Below, piece by piece: positions 45,061 to 58,575 of a stretch of 64,000 nucleotides of DNA; position 1 is the first letter of the stretch, and the number at the start of each line of letters is the position of its first letter. The notes under the pieces were generated by a model. The model made no database searches. It saw only the letters and a program-made list of their open reading frames with translations, and was not told the DNA's origin. This stretch comes from Hygrocybe punicea (lineage: Eukaryota; Basidiomycota; Agaricomycetes; Agaricales; Hygrophoraceae), in NCBI GenBank assembly GCA_963556145.1, contig OY744467.1, forward strand, positions 4,216,001-4,280,000. The letters are read 5' to 3'. Made by a program: the position numbers and the translations under genes.

Positions 45061-47208
45061 ATGACTGGGCGATACTGGCGAGGGGTACTCTTCATTCTCC
45101 TGCTCAACGTTTGCTCGTCCCCGATATCCGCCACCGATTCCTTCCTTTCGGAGAATCCTGTCAAGATAGACCAAGTGCAGAATGTATTCAAGCATCAACC
45201 TGCAAAGGCACCTAGTTGCAAACATACCGTACACCCTTTACTTTAAATGCTCGTTGTCTAGGGATCTGATGCATGTCGGCGAACTTAGCCCACTGGACCT
45301 ATAGAAACCACAATGTGTGACTACGAAACCGTAGAGAGCGTCAACGAGGATCTATACAGCAATTTGCGAGAACTAGTTCGGACACCGTTCTTCAGATATT
45401 TTCAGGTAGGTGAGCAACCCTCGATTTGTGTCAACGAGGCTGGCCAGATCTTTGATGCATCAAAAGGTAGACTTATATCGTGAATGTCCATTCTGGCAAG
45501 AAAACGGATTTTGCATGAGTAGGGAATGCGGAATAACAACCGTGGACGAGGTTCGAATCTTCTTTAGATCACATACCTTTTTATGCCAATGCCTCACATC
45601 GACAGAGTCAAATTCCAGAGAAATGGCGGGCAGCGACTCTCAGTAAATTAGAGTTGCCATCTCCAGACAAGGTATAATTTCAACCTCAAACCTAGCAACA
45701 CCACTAATGAGCAAATCAGCGAATCCAACTGCCAGGTTGTTATTACCGTGAATCTGATTTTTGTTACCTCGATGATATGACTGGTGCGTACATCGAGGAT
45801 TCCCTTCGACAGTCCTTGCTAATGGAAACCGCAGAAGGAGATTATTTCGACCTCCCATCCATCCCTGAACGATACACGGGCTATTCTGGGCCTTCCGCAC
45901 ACCGTGTATGGCGTTCAATATACGAGGAGAACTGTTTCGGCATCTCGGAACTTAACCTGAGGCGTGGAAAAACTGTTACCCCACTACCTGGTACGATTAA
46001 TGATGCCATCCACGGGAACATGGTTGAAAATACCGACCATTGTTTGGAAAAAAGAGTTTATTATAAAATCGTATCCGGTTCGTTACAACTTCGCCATTGT
46101 GTGTTGTTCCTCTGAACTTGTTTCTCAATAGGCCTCCACGCCTCGATTTCAACTCACATATGCCTCGACTACCTTAACCAGACTACTGGCGAATGGGTCA
46201 GTCCGGTTGCCCCTTCTGTAGTTGCTCTCATTCCACTTATTTTCCTGGATGCAGACACCAAACCTTCAATGTTTTGTGACAAGAATAGCCCTTCATCCGG
46301 AACGGCTACAATATATCTACTTCAACACGGTACTCCTCTTACGTGCGGTGGCTCGCCTCGGTCCATACTTGTCTTCGTACGACTATTGCTCCTCAGGGAC
46401 GCAGCAAGATGACGTGGAGACCCTAGAGAAACTCAGTACAGTCATTGATATTGCTAAAAGCATCGGGAAATTTGATGAGACAATCTTATTTCGTGGTGAT
46501 GATGCCAATGTTAGTTTTCCGTTATGAATGTGATCTGTAACCCAAAAGTTTTTTTTTTCGATGACAGATTCTCAAAGAAGAATTCAAGTCCCACTTCCGT
46601 AATGTCAGTCAGATCATGGACTGCGTCGGATGCGATAAATGTCGCCTTTGGGGCAAGGTTCAAACTACAGGTTTGGCTACTGCCCTCAAGATTCTCTTCG
46701 AGTTGGATGAGAATGCGTTGGAGTAAGTGCTGTCAGGCATGTTATGTTTACCGATGCTTATTACTTGATGGATATAGTCCCCATCTCAACTCCAACCTCT
46801 TACGCCGCTCTGAGGTAGTTGCATTGATCAACACGTTGCATCGATTCAGTGAGAGTTTGGAGGCCGTCAACCACTTCCGACATCTGTGGGCTGAGACTGA
46901 CCCCGTCGACTCTGCGAAATTGATCATGGAGGGTGTGAAATCCGCCGCTCGTGTAAGCGAATGTTTGTCGAAACTTGTACTCGACCAATAATGATTCGCC
47001 ACAGCCTAGCCTATCCCCGACATCCAGCGGAGATGACGGAAAGAATATTGCAGTCGGCTTGTTGTTCTGGCTCCGAAAATGTAAAGATGGGGCAAATACT
47101 TGTGCTGAGGTCCTGGTTGAGGCTTGGAATAGAGGATCAAACACGTTTTCGTCACTGTTCCGGCCATCCAGCGACCGGATTGGCCTCCCTGGATATGGGG
47201 ATCTTTGA
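45061..47208 (+). CDS. ERO1: ER thiol oxidase ERO1
   Basis: A flavin-dependent enzyme of the ER lumen that re-oxidises protein disulfide isomerase. It begins with a signal peptide ([20 protein letters not shown]). The shuttle region [20 protein letters not shown] follows, and then [19 protein letters not shown] and [19 protein letters not shown]. Next are [33 protein letters not shown], and the active site [17 protein letters not shown] with the catalytic C-x2-C. The helical end is [21 protein letters not shown]. The final intron (gtaagc...ccacag after KSAAR) leads in frame to a C-terminal tail containing [15 protein letters not shown] and ending [11 protein letters not shown] at 47206-47208. 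Reading through that intron would instead stop at 46989-46991 with a shorter tail. Fungal ERO1 proteins carry a membrane-associating tail, which favours the longer form. Confidence 0.92.
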
Positions 47209-47597
47209 AGATGCTGTGGAGTATTTATTGTATATGTATGTCGAAATAATTCTGGACCTTGGATAGATATCGATCAAGATGATGACTGGTCTATCACTGG
47301 AGGGAGGTGCTTCCATTTCTGCGAGCACATCAATGCCATCCCTCGGACCATCATCATGATCGTCATACAACCGTGATTAATATTGCGGTTGCAATAACGG
47401 GCGCAGGTATGTTCTCTCTAAATAACCGTTGTATGGCATCAGTCCGAGTCTATACCAAGGTTCGGTGGACATTTTGTGGCGTATGTTGCGGGTGGCGGGC
47501 ATGCATACTGGTGAGGTCCTGGTGGTCTGCTCGAGCGTATGGAATCTATGGATTCCTACCAACTGAGTTAAAGAACCACGTGATCCGATCAAAGCTA
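47209..47597. other. Intergenic, no gene recognised
   Basis: This is the 3' flank of ERO1. A frame of about 120 codons runs through part of it, but with no recognisable domain and with H/C-rich composition typical of noncoding sequence read as protein. Confidence 0.5.
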
Positions 47598-47891
47598 TTA
47601 CTGCTATTTTCGGAACTTAGGGCGAGCGCGGGAAATTTCCGAAAAGCACAGATTTGCTGTCCGAAAGCAAATCTGCCATAACTCCTTCAGTTTTCCACTT
47701 TTCATAGTAGATGTAGGTTTCATTGTAATCCCCTTGAAAATCCACATTCAACCCACTACTTAGATTTCTTTTATACCCGCTATTTTTTTCCCCCTGAAAT
47801 GGGGGCATCCTGAAATGCAAAACTCAAATACACCGACATGCTTTTCGGAAATTTCCCGCGCTCGCCCTACAAGTTCCGCAAATAGCAGTAA
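47598..47891. mobile_element. Foldback/MITE-like element between ERO1 and the Smr gene
   Basis: Arms at 47598-47648 and 47839-47891 are inverted copies of about 51-53 bp with one mismatch and a 2-bp indel. Shared core words include gggcgagcgcgggaaatttc and ttccgaaaagca. A second, inner hairpin (cagatttgct-gtccgaa-agcaaatctg) sits just inside the left arm. The edge TAGGGCGAGCG is hAT-like, but no clean 8-bp target duplication was found; the sequences outside that edge are themselves inverted rather than direct. There is no coding capacity. It ends about 110 bp upstream of the Smr gene's ATG, so it could affect that promoter. Confidence 0.65.
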
Positions 47892-48004
47892 CATTACCTT
47901 TGTATGCAGAACACGCCGTTGCCTGACGTTGTAGACGCCCGAGGTGGTCCCCAGCCCACTCAGGCTTCTCCTTGTCCCTCAGCCTCAGGCCTCAGTGCTT
48001 CAAC

Positions 48005-49237
48005 ATGGCTAACGAGTTGGCCTTCGTTGCCTTTTGTTTCATCTGCATATGCTGTACACTAGCGTACCGGTATTCTACCTCAAAGCCTCTCCCTCGCTAT
48101 CACCAACAACCCATTCTCCAGGGAAATAATTCCACCCAATATGGCCCATACCCCTCAGGCTACCCTACTGGCCCCACTTATTACCCCCGCCCCCAACACA
48201 CCCATACACCAGCCCTGCCCCCAGATGTTCCACCCCAACGAACCGCTGCTGCACCCCAACTACCACCCAAGCGGGTTGTTAGTCCGCCCCAACACTCGCC
48301 TCTCTCAGGATACTCTACTGGTCCCACATATTATCCTCGCCCTCAACACATTAGCGCACCAGTCCAGTTCCCAACATCCATTCCAAATGAGCCTGAGCCG
48401 CCACAGTCACCGGTTCGTTCTCTTTAAAATATTATCTGTGAGGATGTTGATAAGATACTTACAAGGTTTCTTGAGTAGGGCGATCGCTACACTGGCTTGC
48501 GAGCACAAGCCAAAGCCGAGTTCGACCGGATGTCCATGTTAACTCAGCAAAGCAAACAAGCACGAACTCGGGGACATCGTGCAATAGCCAGGCGGTTGAT
48601 GCACGAGGGACAGGTTCACAAACAGAGAATGGAAATGTTAAACAAGGAAGCAAGCGATTTGATATTTACAGGTGTGTCGTGCAGATTGAGATGGTGATTG
48701 GCAATAATGATTCTTGTTACATTTCAGAAAATAACAAGGTACACATTTTGCCGTCCTATAGGGTGCGCAGAGGTGAACTTTAGATCTACCTACAGCGGCG
48801 ACCACCCAACGAGGTAGACCTTCATGATCTGTTTGTAAAGGAAGCCGAAGATCGGGTGGAGGAAACCATAAAGCTCGCTAAGCAACGAGGGGATTCTCGA
48901 CTTCGGCTGATTGTCGGTTCGACACAACTTCACGTTTGCCTTCTAAAATATTACATATCACGCGTATCTTCTAGGTCAAGGCTTGCATACGGCAGACGGT
49001 GTACCCAAAATCAAACCAGCCATCGAGAAATTAATTCAGAAGTACGTTTGTCCGCGTTCTCTTCCCACTATCGCTGATTGTTTTGTTTTTTAAAAAAGGA
49101 GACATCTATCAGCCAAGTGCGATTCTCGCAACGCAGGTGTATTGCTCGTTCGCTTGGATGGTCAGGACTTCGAGGACGACATCCCTCCCTCCACTGGGAA
49201 AAAGTCCAGGAGTCGACGAAAACGAAATACTGCCTGA
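48005..49237 (+). CDS. Smr-domain protein with DUF1771
   Basis: The protein starts MANELAFVAFCFICICCTLAYR, a hydrophobic N-terminal anchor or signal sequence. A P/Y/T-rich linker follows, with two copies of a STGPTYYPRPQH-like unit. The C-terminal half is DUF1771 (YTGLRAQAKAEFDRMSMLTQ, ARRLMHEGQVHKQRMEMLNK) followed by an Smr domain. The Smr domain has NEVDLHDLFVKEAEDRVEET, then SRLRLIVGQGLHTADGVPK, the conserved G-x-G-x-H loop, and KPAIEKLIQK. It ends in a basic tail (KKSRSRRKRNTA), TGA at 49235-49237. Smr domains are nucleic-acid-binding and often nicking nucleases, and DUF1771-Smr proteins are cytosolic in other eukaryotes. The hydrophobic N-terminus is therefore noteworthy. The start at 48005 is the first ATG of the frame. 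Confidence 0.85.
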
Positions 49238-49640
49238 TCGATCGAATCAGTGTCTTGAGTGTAATGTAGCAACATTAATATTGTACCATTTGTGAGAATG
49301 AGGCAATTTCTGAAGATACTTCAAAAGTTTACGAGTCAGCTTGAATGAAATGTGCCACGCCGCGGGCAGACGTTGACGGGCAGCGTGGTCGGTTAATGTT
49401 CCCCGATATCCAACTCTTCCCTGTGTTTTCGTATTCCACAACGCGCTCAATGTCTTCCGTTATGAGGAAGTTCTAAGTCGGCGTCTTTTCCCGAATTCCA
49501 TATGCTTGGGCATTTGAGGGTGATTGCGTGCTTTTCCGACGCTCATCCGAGTCCTTATTCATCCCATGTCCTCCGTGTCGCAATCTTGCTCTAATCGCAA
49601 CCGCCATCCATCCTCCAAGTTCCAAGTACCTCGAATTAAA
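49238..49640. other. Promoter region of MET3, nothing specific recognised
   Basis: This 403-bp gap between the Smr gene and MET3 should hold the 3' end of one and the promoter of the other. I looked for CACGTG and TGTGGC-type sulfur-regulatory sites and saw no convincing one. Confidence 0.5.
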
Positions 49641-51821
<2,181 letters not shown>

Positions 51822-51998
51822 CAGAATAACGAACGTCGACGTCGTTCAACTTACAATACTATGGATGTGTTTTTGTCAAAAACAATAATTATCTCATTCA
51901 TCAACGTAAAATGAATGAAAGGAAGCTTGGGTCAATACAAACGGTAACTTCCTCGCCAAAAGTGTACACAACGAACGAAAGCCTCCGCATCACCGCCG

Positions 51999-53459
51999 TC
52001 ACCAGCCAAGAACATGTTTCGGCAGCGGCACTACAATAACGTCCTCACCCTCACCTGGTTCGCCCATATTCCTCCAACACGCCGCACACAGCACACACGG
52101 ACTCTCGCCGAGTCGAATGTCCCCGACGATGGACCAAACAGCCGGAACTTTCGTGCACCCGCGGCAAAGATCGAGGAGAGGAGGTGTTACTTGGAGAGTG
52201 AGAGGGTATCCAGCGATTGGATCAGATTCGTGCTGGAGTCTATGAAACAAGTATGAGTTGGCCTGAGCTACTTGAATCGAGAACAGGCATCCAAATGCAG
52301 AACACACCTGATTTGGTCAACAACAACGAAGTGTTCACAGTTTCCTTGATGGAGTAACCAATACGGTTCATGGAGTCGCAGGGAGAGCGAAGCAAAAGGA
52401 GTTTGGTACATGGTATTTAGGGCCTTCTTGATCGAGGGGCGTTTCTCGGTTGGTAGGGCGTTTATTTGTAAGAGGAGTTTACTTTTTTTCGTTGTTAACT
52501 AGTTTACAACGAACCAAGACACTCACTCGGCGTAATCTGGTTGGCTCCGACCATCACCGTACGCAACACCCTCAATGCATACTACGCACCCACTTGGTTC
52601 GCAAGTTCTCTCATATCCTACGATATGACCGTTTTGAAAGATTTCCTTTGGACACTCTTTCGTAGGACAAGGAATAACATCAAAGAGGTCACCGATTGTC
52701 TGAGAAGCGAGTACCGCATGCTGAGAGAGGCGGCAAAGATGTCCGTGTCCCCAGGCTAGTCGGCTGTGTACAGTGATAGTGATGAGCGCTTTCTGAGTGG
52801 TGGGCGGTAAAAGTGTAGCGGTAGGAAGAGACTTCTTCTAGGATGGGATCAGCGAGGAAAGTGCTTGAAGGAGTCCGGTGTCGCTTACTATTTCTGTGAA
52901 AACGTTCTGGTCCGAGTTTTTGGGAGTGCGCATAAACAGGGCGGAATCCAACAGGAGTCTACTATTGTTAATTCATGTTTGAGATGGGAAGAAGGCAACT
53001 TACGGCCAACTACGGAGCTGAACGGCATCCAATTGTTTCTGTAAATCGGTGACCTCCGGGATTTGTTTGGTTGGATCGACGAAAGTAGAGCGCTTGCGTT
53101 TGCGCTTGTTGGACGTGTCAGCAGCATCGTATATTTGACTGACCATAACTTGATGACTCTTTGAAACATAAGCAAAGAGTCTGGGATCGTTCAATACACC
53201 TAAGATGGACGAATTTATATCGGACACGCTGTTCTGTTTGAGTTGTGAGAGCCATGCCAGATAGGTCTACACACCTGCATTCTGCTTCTACAGCGTTTTT
53301 CCGGTCTTGAGAAAATTGATCCCAGAAAGCCAGGTTCTGTGGAGCCACATCGGCTGATTGGAGGAACTGAGCGACGTCTATCGCTTCCGACGGTGGGCCA
53401 AAATGATATTCGTGTGCATGGGCCATGTTCACGAAGCGTGCGAAAACATTCCATAACAT
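51999..53459 (-). CDS. SNAPC3/SNAPc50-like snRNA-activating complex subunit
   Basis: A DNA-binding subunit of the complex that drives snRNA gene transcription in animals. Exons joined on the minus strand give an N-terminal region (HAHEYHFGPPSEAIDVAQF, SDINSSILGVLNDPRLFAYV, a basic KRKRKRSTF patch), then ALITITVHSRLAWGHGHLCR and QTIGDLFDVIPCPTKECP. Next are SGCVVCIEGVAYGDGRSQPD, the diagnostic SLRLHEPYWLLHQGNCEHFV with VVDQIRL, and finally CRGCTKVPAVW and GDIRLGESPCVLCAACW, the paired CxxC zinc site. It ends PLPKHVLGW, stop at 51999-52001. The HQGNCEHxxVVxxIRL block is the signature of the SNAPC3 family. The last intron is very short (about 35 nt, gtgttc...ttcaag). The start could be 53459 or the in-frame ATG at 53426. 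It faces MET3 tail to tail, 177 bp apart. Confidence 0.83.
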
Positions 53460-53529
53460 GGTTGTAGCATGACGTCACTGGCGTCATTGTCGCATATGCA
53501 TGTGATTTTCTATGTCAGCCCCAAAATGC

Positions 53530-53537
53530 TATATAAA
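53530..53537 (+). promoter_or_regulatory. TATA box of the small secreted protein gene
   Basis: TATATAAA lies 137 bp upstream of the ATG at 53674, in the 214-bp gap between divergent start codons. A pyrimidine-rich stretch (53560-53665) follows, typical of strongly expressed fungal promoters and leaders. No TATA-like box faces the SNAPC3 gene. Confidence 0.55.
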
Positions 53538-53673
53538 GGCGCGAAATTTCCCCTCCAAAGTTCTTCATCTCTCCGGAGCCTTTCGCTTTCTTCGCTTCAT
53601 CGTCAGCATCGTGCCCTCTCTCTTTTCGATATTGCACTTTTTACGATATCAACTACGCTCCTTTTTTTGCACG

Positions 53674-54178
53674 ATGCACTCTTTCAGGAACATCTACCCC
53701 TTCTTCCTCTTGGCAGCAGCCATTGCTTTCCCCATTGTCGCCGTATGTCCACACTAAATTCTTTGCCGAATACTTCACATTCTTAATCTTATGTTCTTAC
53801 TAGCCGGGCGACGTATCTGGTGATGCGGCCAACGCCAAGGACGCCATACTAGGTTCCCGCAATTATCCGAATTATCCGAATCAGCGTCTGGGGTACGATA
53901 TCGACGCTGGCTGCAGTGGCGGCTGCAACCTCGAGGAGGCCCTCATCAAGGAGACCGGTACTGTTGTTCGCCTGCCATCCAGCGACCATCGCTCCGATAC
54001 CACTGGTCCCGAGCACGGTTCTAAGTTAGCGAGCCATTCCGAGCCCGGCAAAAAGAAGGAGGAGCACAATAGTACCGACCACTTCAAACTCAGCCAGGCC
54101 ACACAGTCTGATGGCATCGACGGGGCCATGGGTCGTAAGGTCAAGGCTGACAAGTCGAAGGATACCATCGAAGCGTGA
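53674..54178 (+). CDS. Small secreted protein, about 147 aa
   Basis: Two exons: MHSFRNIYPFFLLAAAIAFP forms a clear signal peptide, one intron follows the alanine after IV (gtatgt...actag), and the second exon starts PGDVSGDAANAKDAIL. The mature chain is hydrophilic. It has a duplicated NYP-NYP unit, a single CSGGC motif giving only two cysteines, and a K/E/H/S-rich second half ending DKSKDTIEA, TGA at 54176-54178. There is no recognisable domain, transmembrane segment or GPI signal. The TATA box and pyrimidine-rich leader suggest regulated or strong expression. It could be an effector-like or wall-associated protein, but the sequence alone gives no function. Confidence 0.75.
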
Positions 54179-54387
54179 CGATTCTGACGGGTGTTGTACA
54201 TTGTGCTTGTGGGCCATGGCTTGGATAGTTTCTGTGTGGAATTGACGATTTTCTTTGGACATTTCTGTGGTCTAGTCCTGGTTGAGAGCTAAGCGCAAAA
54301 AGTGACTTGAGAGCACAACATGAGATTGATGCACTGAAGCTAGTTACGGAACAGAATAAATAAGATACTCAAACATCGAAACGAACG

Positions 54388-57300
54388 TCAATCGTCATCA
54401 AAATTGCCGACAAAAGGAGCGGTTGTAGGATTAACGCCTACATTAGAGACATACATGCCCCAATCGCTCAACCTACAATCAATGAGTTCTTGTTTACAAA
54501 ACGTAGGGAAGAACGCACCCAAAAGTGGTTGGTGCATCGGACCACATTGCGATTGTGTCGTTGTCCATCGCGCTGAAACTGGGATCCGAAGGCCAAGGTG
54601 GTTGGTCAGAGACTCCTGTTATTGGCTGGGCTGATCCCCGATCTTGCAAATAACAAAGAGGGTTCGCATCCCTTGGCACCAACGAGCTAGAAATTGTTTG
54701 CGTGTTGGTGGACGAATCGTTGAAAAAAGGAACGTCGCCCATCGCGAAGGCTGGCGATGTCCTATTTATATTGGCACCGAACATGGGGTTGTCGAGTGGG
54801 GGCAGTGAGTCAATAGGGAAATCGAATCGATCAATAGCTGACGGGTTGTTGTGACTGAAAAAGTTGAATTGACCGTGCAAAGGCAGTCGACCCAGCTCAT
54901 CAGTGTACATCGGAAGTGAATACGTGTAGGAGGAAGTTTGCTCAGATGTCTGTCCACCTGGAATTGAGGCAGTAAGTGGAGAAGGTACATCCTTGGACAA
55001 CCGCCGGTTTCCTTTCAAACTGCGTTGACTGTCCATAGGTGCAGAAATCGGGGGGAGGATGTTGGACTTCGAGTCTAAAATGTCGTCATCGTCCCTTCCG
55101 CGCTTATGCCTTGTTTCCGGACTCGGCTGTGGTAAAGGAAGGTCTTTGACATACGCCAGTTCGTAGAGAATATCCCTGCAGAAATAAACTTCAGTGCCCT
55201 TTGCTGTCACGCCGACAAACCCAAAAAAAAAAAAAAGTTTACCAGAAACGACCTGCTGAGATGAATCTAGGCCACCAACATTAAACGTGGAAAAGTGCTT
55301 CACGATGGTTCACTTACCGATCTTCCACAGATTTGAGGACGCGCATGCATTTGTGCACGTCTGCCATTTCCCTCTTCGCATCCGTCAAGATGCCTGCTTG
55401 CTTGCCCCCCCAGATATTCAGCAGTAACACGATGCTTGCGGCGAATATCGCCATCTGAAAGAGCATCCAGGTGGAGATCGAGGTTGAGGATACTAATAAA
55501 AGGCTTACCTGCACATGAGAAAGCGTTAACGACGTTCCTCGCCGACTCTGAATGTCCGCAACATGACAGCATGAGCGAGCAGCGTTGGTGCATATAGCAA
55601 GAGACGGGAATGTGAGTCTCGAGGGTTTGCTGGGCGACGAGATAAACGGTCGATGGATTAGGATTTGAATGTGATAGTAATGCATAAAAAGTGAGGCGGA
55701 TTGATTGAAGAAGATATTGTTTTCTCTGTAAGGATCCCACCGTACTGTAAGAGTCTCAGCTGTAGCGAGGTGGGGCATAGAGAACGGACGCACGATGGTC
55801 TGGCACAGAATCTATCCACTTGTTTAACGTAGAATCCAGCTCAGCAACGATGTGTTGCTCCCATTTCGGCCCTACGATACCTAACAGTATTTTCGACTTG
55901 CCGATAGAATACTGTCGCAACCGACTATGATGTTTCTTCTGGTGGCGATAAATAAAGAGGACTGACGTACAATACTGCGTAAGACGTAGCCCAAGACCTC
56001 ACCCAGCTTCAAGAAGGAGTTGAAGTAAGCCACAGTAGAAGGTTTGCCCGCAGGTTGCTTGAAAGCCATCTCTGGATCCTCAGTCTGCCAGAACTCGTCA
56101 TCACATTCAATTGGCAGGTCAAGATCGAAGCTAGCAAAAAAGAATGAGCAGCAAAATTCCGAAAACGTTCAAAATAAATATGCACTCATCATCCTGCGTT
56201 GCACGAGGTCGACCGATGAAAGTACTGACTGATCTGTCGTGGCAAACAAGTACCCTAAAGATAGTTGATTATAAGCGCCACGTCTCCAGACAAATGAGGT
56301 TCAATATAACCAAAATGCACGTTTCCTCAGTTCGTCTTCGACAGTCCACTTGGCATGAAAGGGTTTGCGGCGATGGGCACCAACGTCTTGGGCCAATCGA
56401 ATGCCCATGCTAACCATTGGCCAAAGCAGTTGTGGCGTAGACGAATTTTGCAACCACGATATTAACAGCTGAGAAGGCGGACCGTGAGGTTTGAGAGCTG
56501 GGTGGACGAAGAAAAAAAGAGGAACGAACGTACGCAATAAGCCTGCAATTCGTACAGAGAAGGGGCGAGTAGAAAAGACTTATTGCGCAATAATTGAACC
56601 TGGCTGAACCACTTCCAGCCAGCTGTGTGCAGGGAAGTTTCGCCATCCAACAAAACGCGGGGATCATCCGAATGCCGGGCTCCGAGAGCGCAAACCAAGA
56701 GTACTGTTGCTCCGAACGTATGGTTCTTCAAATGCAGACCATCCAGAATTAATTTCTCGAAAGTGGGCCGGTGTAGGAGAGGCATATAAGCGTTCTCCTT
56801 CGTAAAGTATAAGTCGCCAAGAGTAGCGATCAAATCATAATCAGGGAATATGTAGCGAGGCGGCTCGTGGCCTGTTGCGAGAAGCTCCCACTGAAGAAAA
56901 TGTTATAAAGATTGGCCTAAATCTTAAATAATGAAAACAGCGACGACGAACTGGGCGGATGCCCCAAAACTCGTCTCGTCTAGTGCTGAAAAGGGGTTTC
57001 TTTAGGTTGTCTTCGCCGATGAATTGTTTTTTATGATCCAATGCCGTCTGAAGGAACATGAAGGCGCTGGCTTTACCGAAAAATCGATTTTGGAGACCGT
57101 AGAAGGGAAGCTGGGTCAGCCTTGAAGTAACAGCTTCAAGCTCATCTTCAACACCATGTGAGGTTTCACTTGAATCTATCATGGGCAGCATCTGTGGAAT
57201 GCGCGAAGGCCCCAACCCGAACGAGGAGGAGTCTCCGCTGGCAGGCGAGAAGTCGCCAAGCTCTTGCGAAAAATCCCCGTCGGGACTTAGCTATTGCCTT

Positions 57301-57833
57301 GATCAATGGCGCTGCAAGCAAGGGGGGGGGGATGAGTTTATTGAGTTTTCAACGCACCTCGTGTAACAGTTTCTCTAACTTGGCTATACGTTGTTCCAAA
57401 TTTTCGACATATCTTGCATGTTTGTTCAGCAGGGAAGCTAGGGAAGACGAGTAGAATTGGAGAACATACGTTTTGGCAGGAATCCGTCTCTGTGCGACCT
57501 GTCGTGAGTAGAATGCACATTCGAAATGGAATTGCGTGCCTTGGCAACCTCTTCGTGGGTGCAATCCACGCCAAACTCGATGCAATTCGAACACCGATTA
57601 TCAGACATTTCCGCACTATTGCCTGGATCAAAATATATCAAATGATCCCCGACGGATTGTCCATCGCTTACAGCGGACTGAGAAGTGATAAACCATTAGA
57701 CAGATGTCACATAACAAGATGGCTGGAGTTGAAATGCACTTTTTCTGCGCCTGCAAAAGTCACACGCTCGAGGTGTTCTCCGCTTCTTCGAGCGCGGAAG
57801 GATCGAGGTATCCGCTTCGTCTCCAGACGACAT
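54388..57833 (-). CDS. Zn2Cys6 transcription activator with fungal_trans domain (xlnR-like)
   Basis: A nuclear regulator. From the ATG at 57833 (MSSGDEADTSILPRSKKRR) the zinc cluster is spliced from three exons: ACDFCRRRKIRC, then NSAEMSDNRCSNCIEFGVDC, matching C-x2-C-x6-C...C-x2-C-x6-C. A short coiled coil follows (KHARYVENLEQRIAKLEKLL). The middle-homology domain has DLYFTKENAYMPLLHRPTFE, FGATVLLVCALGARHSDDPR, AGWKWFSQVQLL, MVSMGIRLAQDVGAHRRKPF and VEDELRKRAFWLY. Further on are QSASLFMHYYHIQILIHRPF, FPSLAICTNAARSCCHV and EMADVHKCMRVLKSVEDR. The C-terminus is S/P/N-rich and the last small exon ends FVGNFDDD, TGA at 54388-54390. The block around GIRLAQDVGAHRRK is shared with XlnR-type activators of polysaccharide degradation, but the target pathway is not proven. 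Some internal exon borders are approximate. Confidence 0.88.
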
Positions 57834-58045
57834 GTTTCCGTCTGCACGAGATAAGTGGAGGTGAGGCACTTGTTTGGATGTATGTGCCAAAAGCTTTCAA
57901 TGTAAACATATGTAAACAAATCCTCTACATTACATTACAAAATAAAAGCTAGCACATAACACAGTCGCTTGAATACTGATGTAAATGGGTCAACACCAAG
58001 ATGTGGAGTTGACCTGAACGAGCCGACCATTTTTTTCTCTGATTA

Positions 58046-58529
58046 TCAATCTGTGATCTCCACCTTGTTCTGAAACCGATATCAGCATTTCTCGAGACCC
58101 AGCCACGAGTACTTGCCTTGTAGAATGCTATATAGCCTTTGATGGATTCTTTCTTTGACTCAGGATAATACCTGCCGAACGAAATGTAAGGTGATGATTT
58201 TGGACCGTCACGGTAGATATCACTTGCCATGCAATATCGTTCACAACCTTGCCACCAACATTGGCGTTGTAATAAGACGCTGTCCTATTGTGCGATTGAG
58301 TTGAACCTCGATTATACTATTGGTGAGCTTATCTCACCCTTTCCAGGGACATACGGAGCTATCGAATTGTTCAATATGGAAACCTGGAAGCTTGTTGAGC
58401 GTACCTGGTGTGAGAATGAGTAAAGTATTCCGTCTTTACGCTGTCGGGAGGGAAGTAATGGTTCCCTTCGACGAGTTCAGTGCTGTCCGATTCGGCGATG
58501 GTGGTTTCGTTGAAGGTGACTTTGACCAT
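58046..58529 (-). CDS. DUF427 family protein, 93 aa, with two GC-AG introns
   Basis: A small single-domain protein of unknown biochemical role, widespread in bacteria and fungi. Five exons assemble in frame: MVKVTFNETTIAESDSTELV, EGNHYFPPDSVKTEYFTHSH, then SSVCPWKGTASYYNANVGGK. They continue VVNDIAWYYPESKKESIKGY and IAFYKNKVEITD, TGA at 58046-58048. The family hallmarks CPWKG-ASYY and AWYYPE are intact, and the length is normal. Introns 1 and 2 are GT-AG. Introns 3 (58172-58227) and 4 (58070-58116) start with gcaagt and end with cag. Using the neighbouring GT instead would lose WYYPE with a stop at intron 3, or replace the C-terminus at intron 4. It is transcribed away from the PrpD gene, with only 46 bp between the start codons. 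Confidence 0.9.
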
Positions 58530-58575
58530 ATCGACGTTGTCAATAAAGCAATAAAGAGTATTTATTATTATTATC

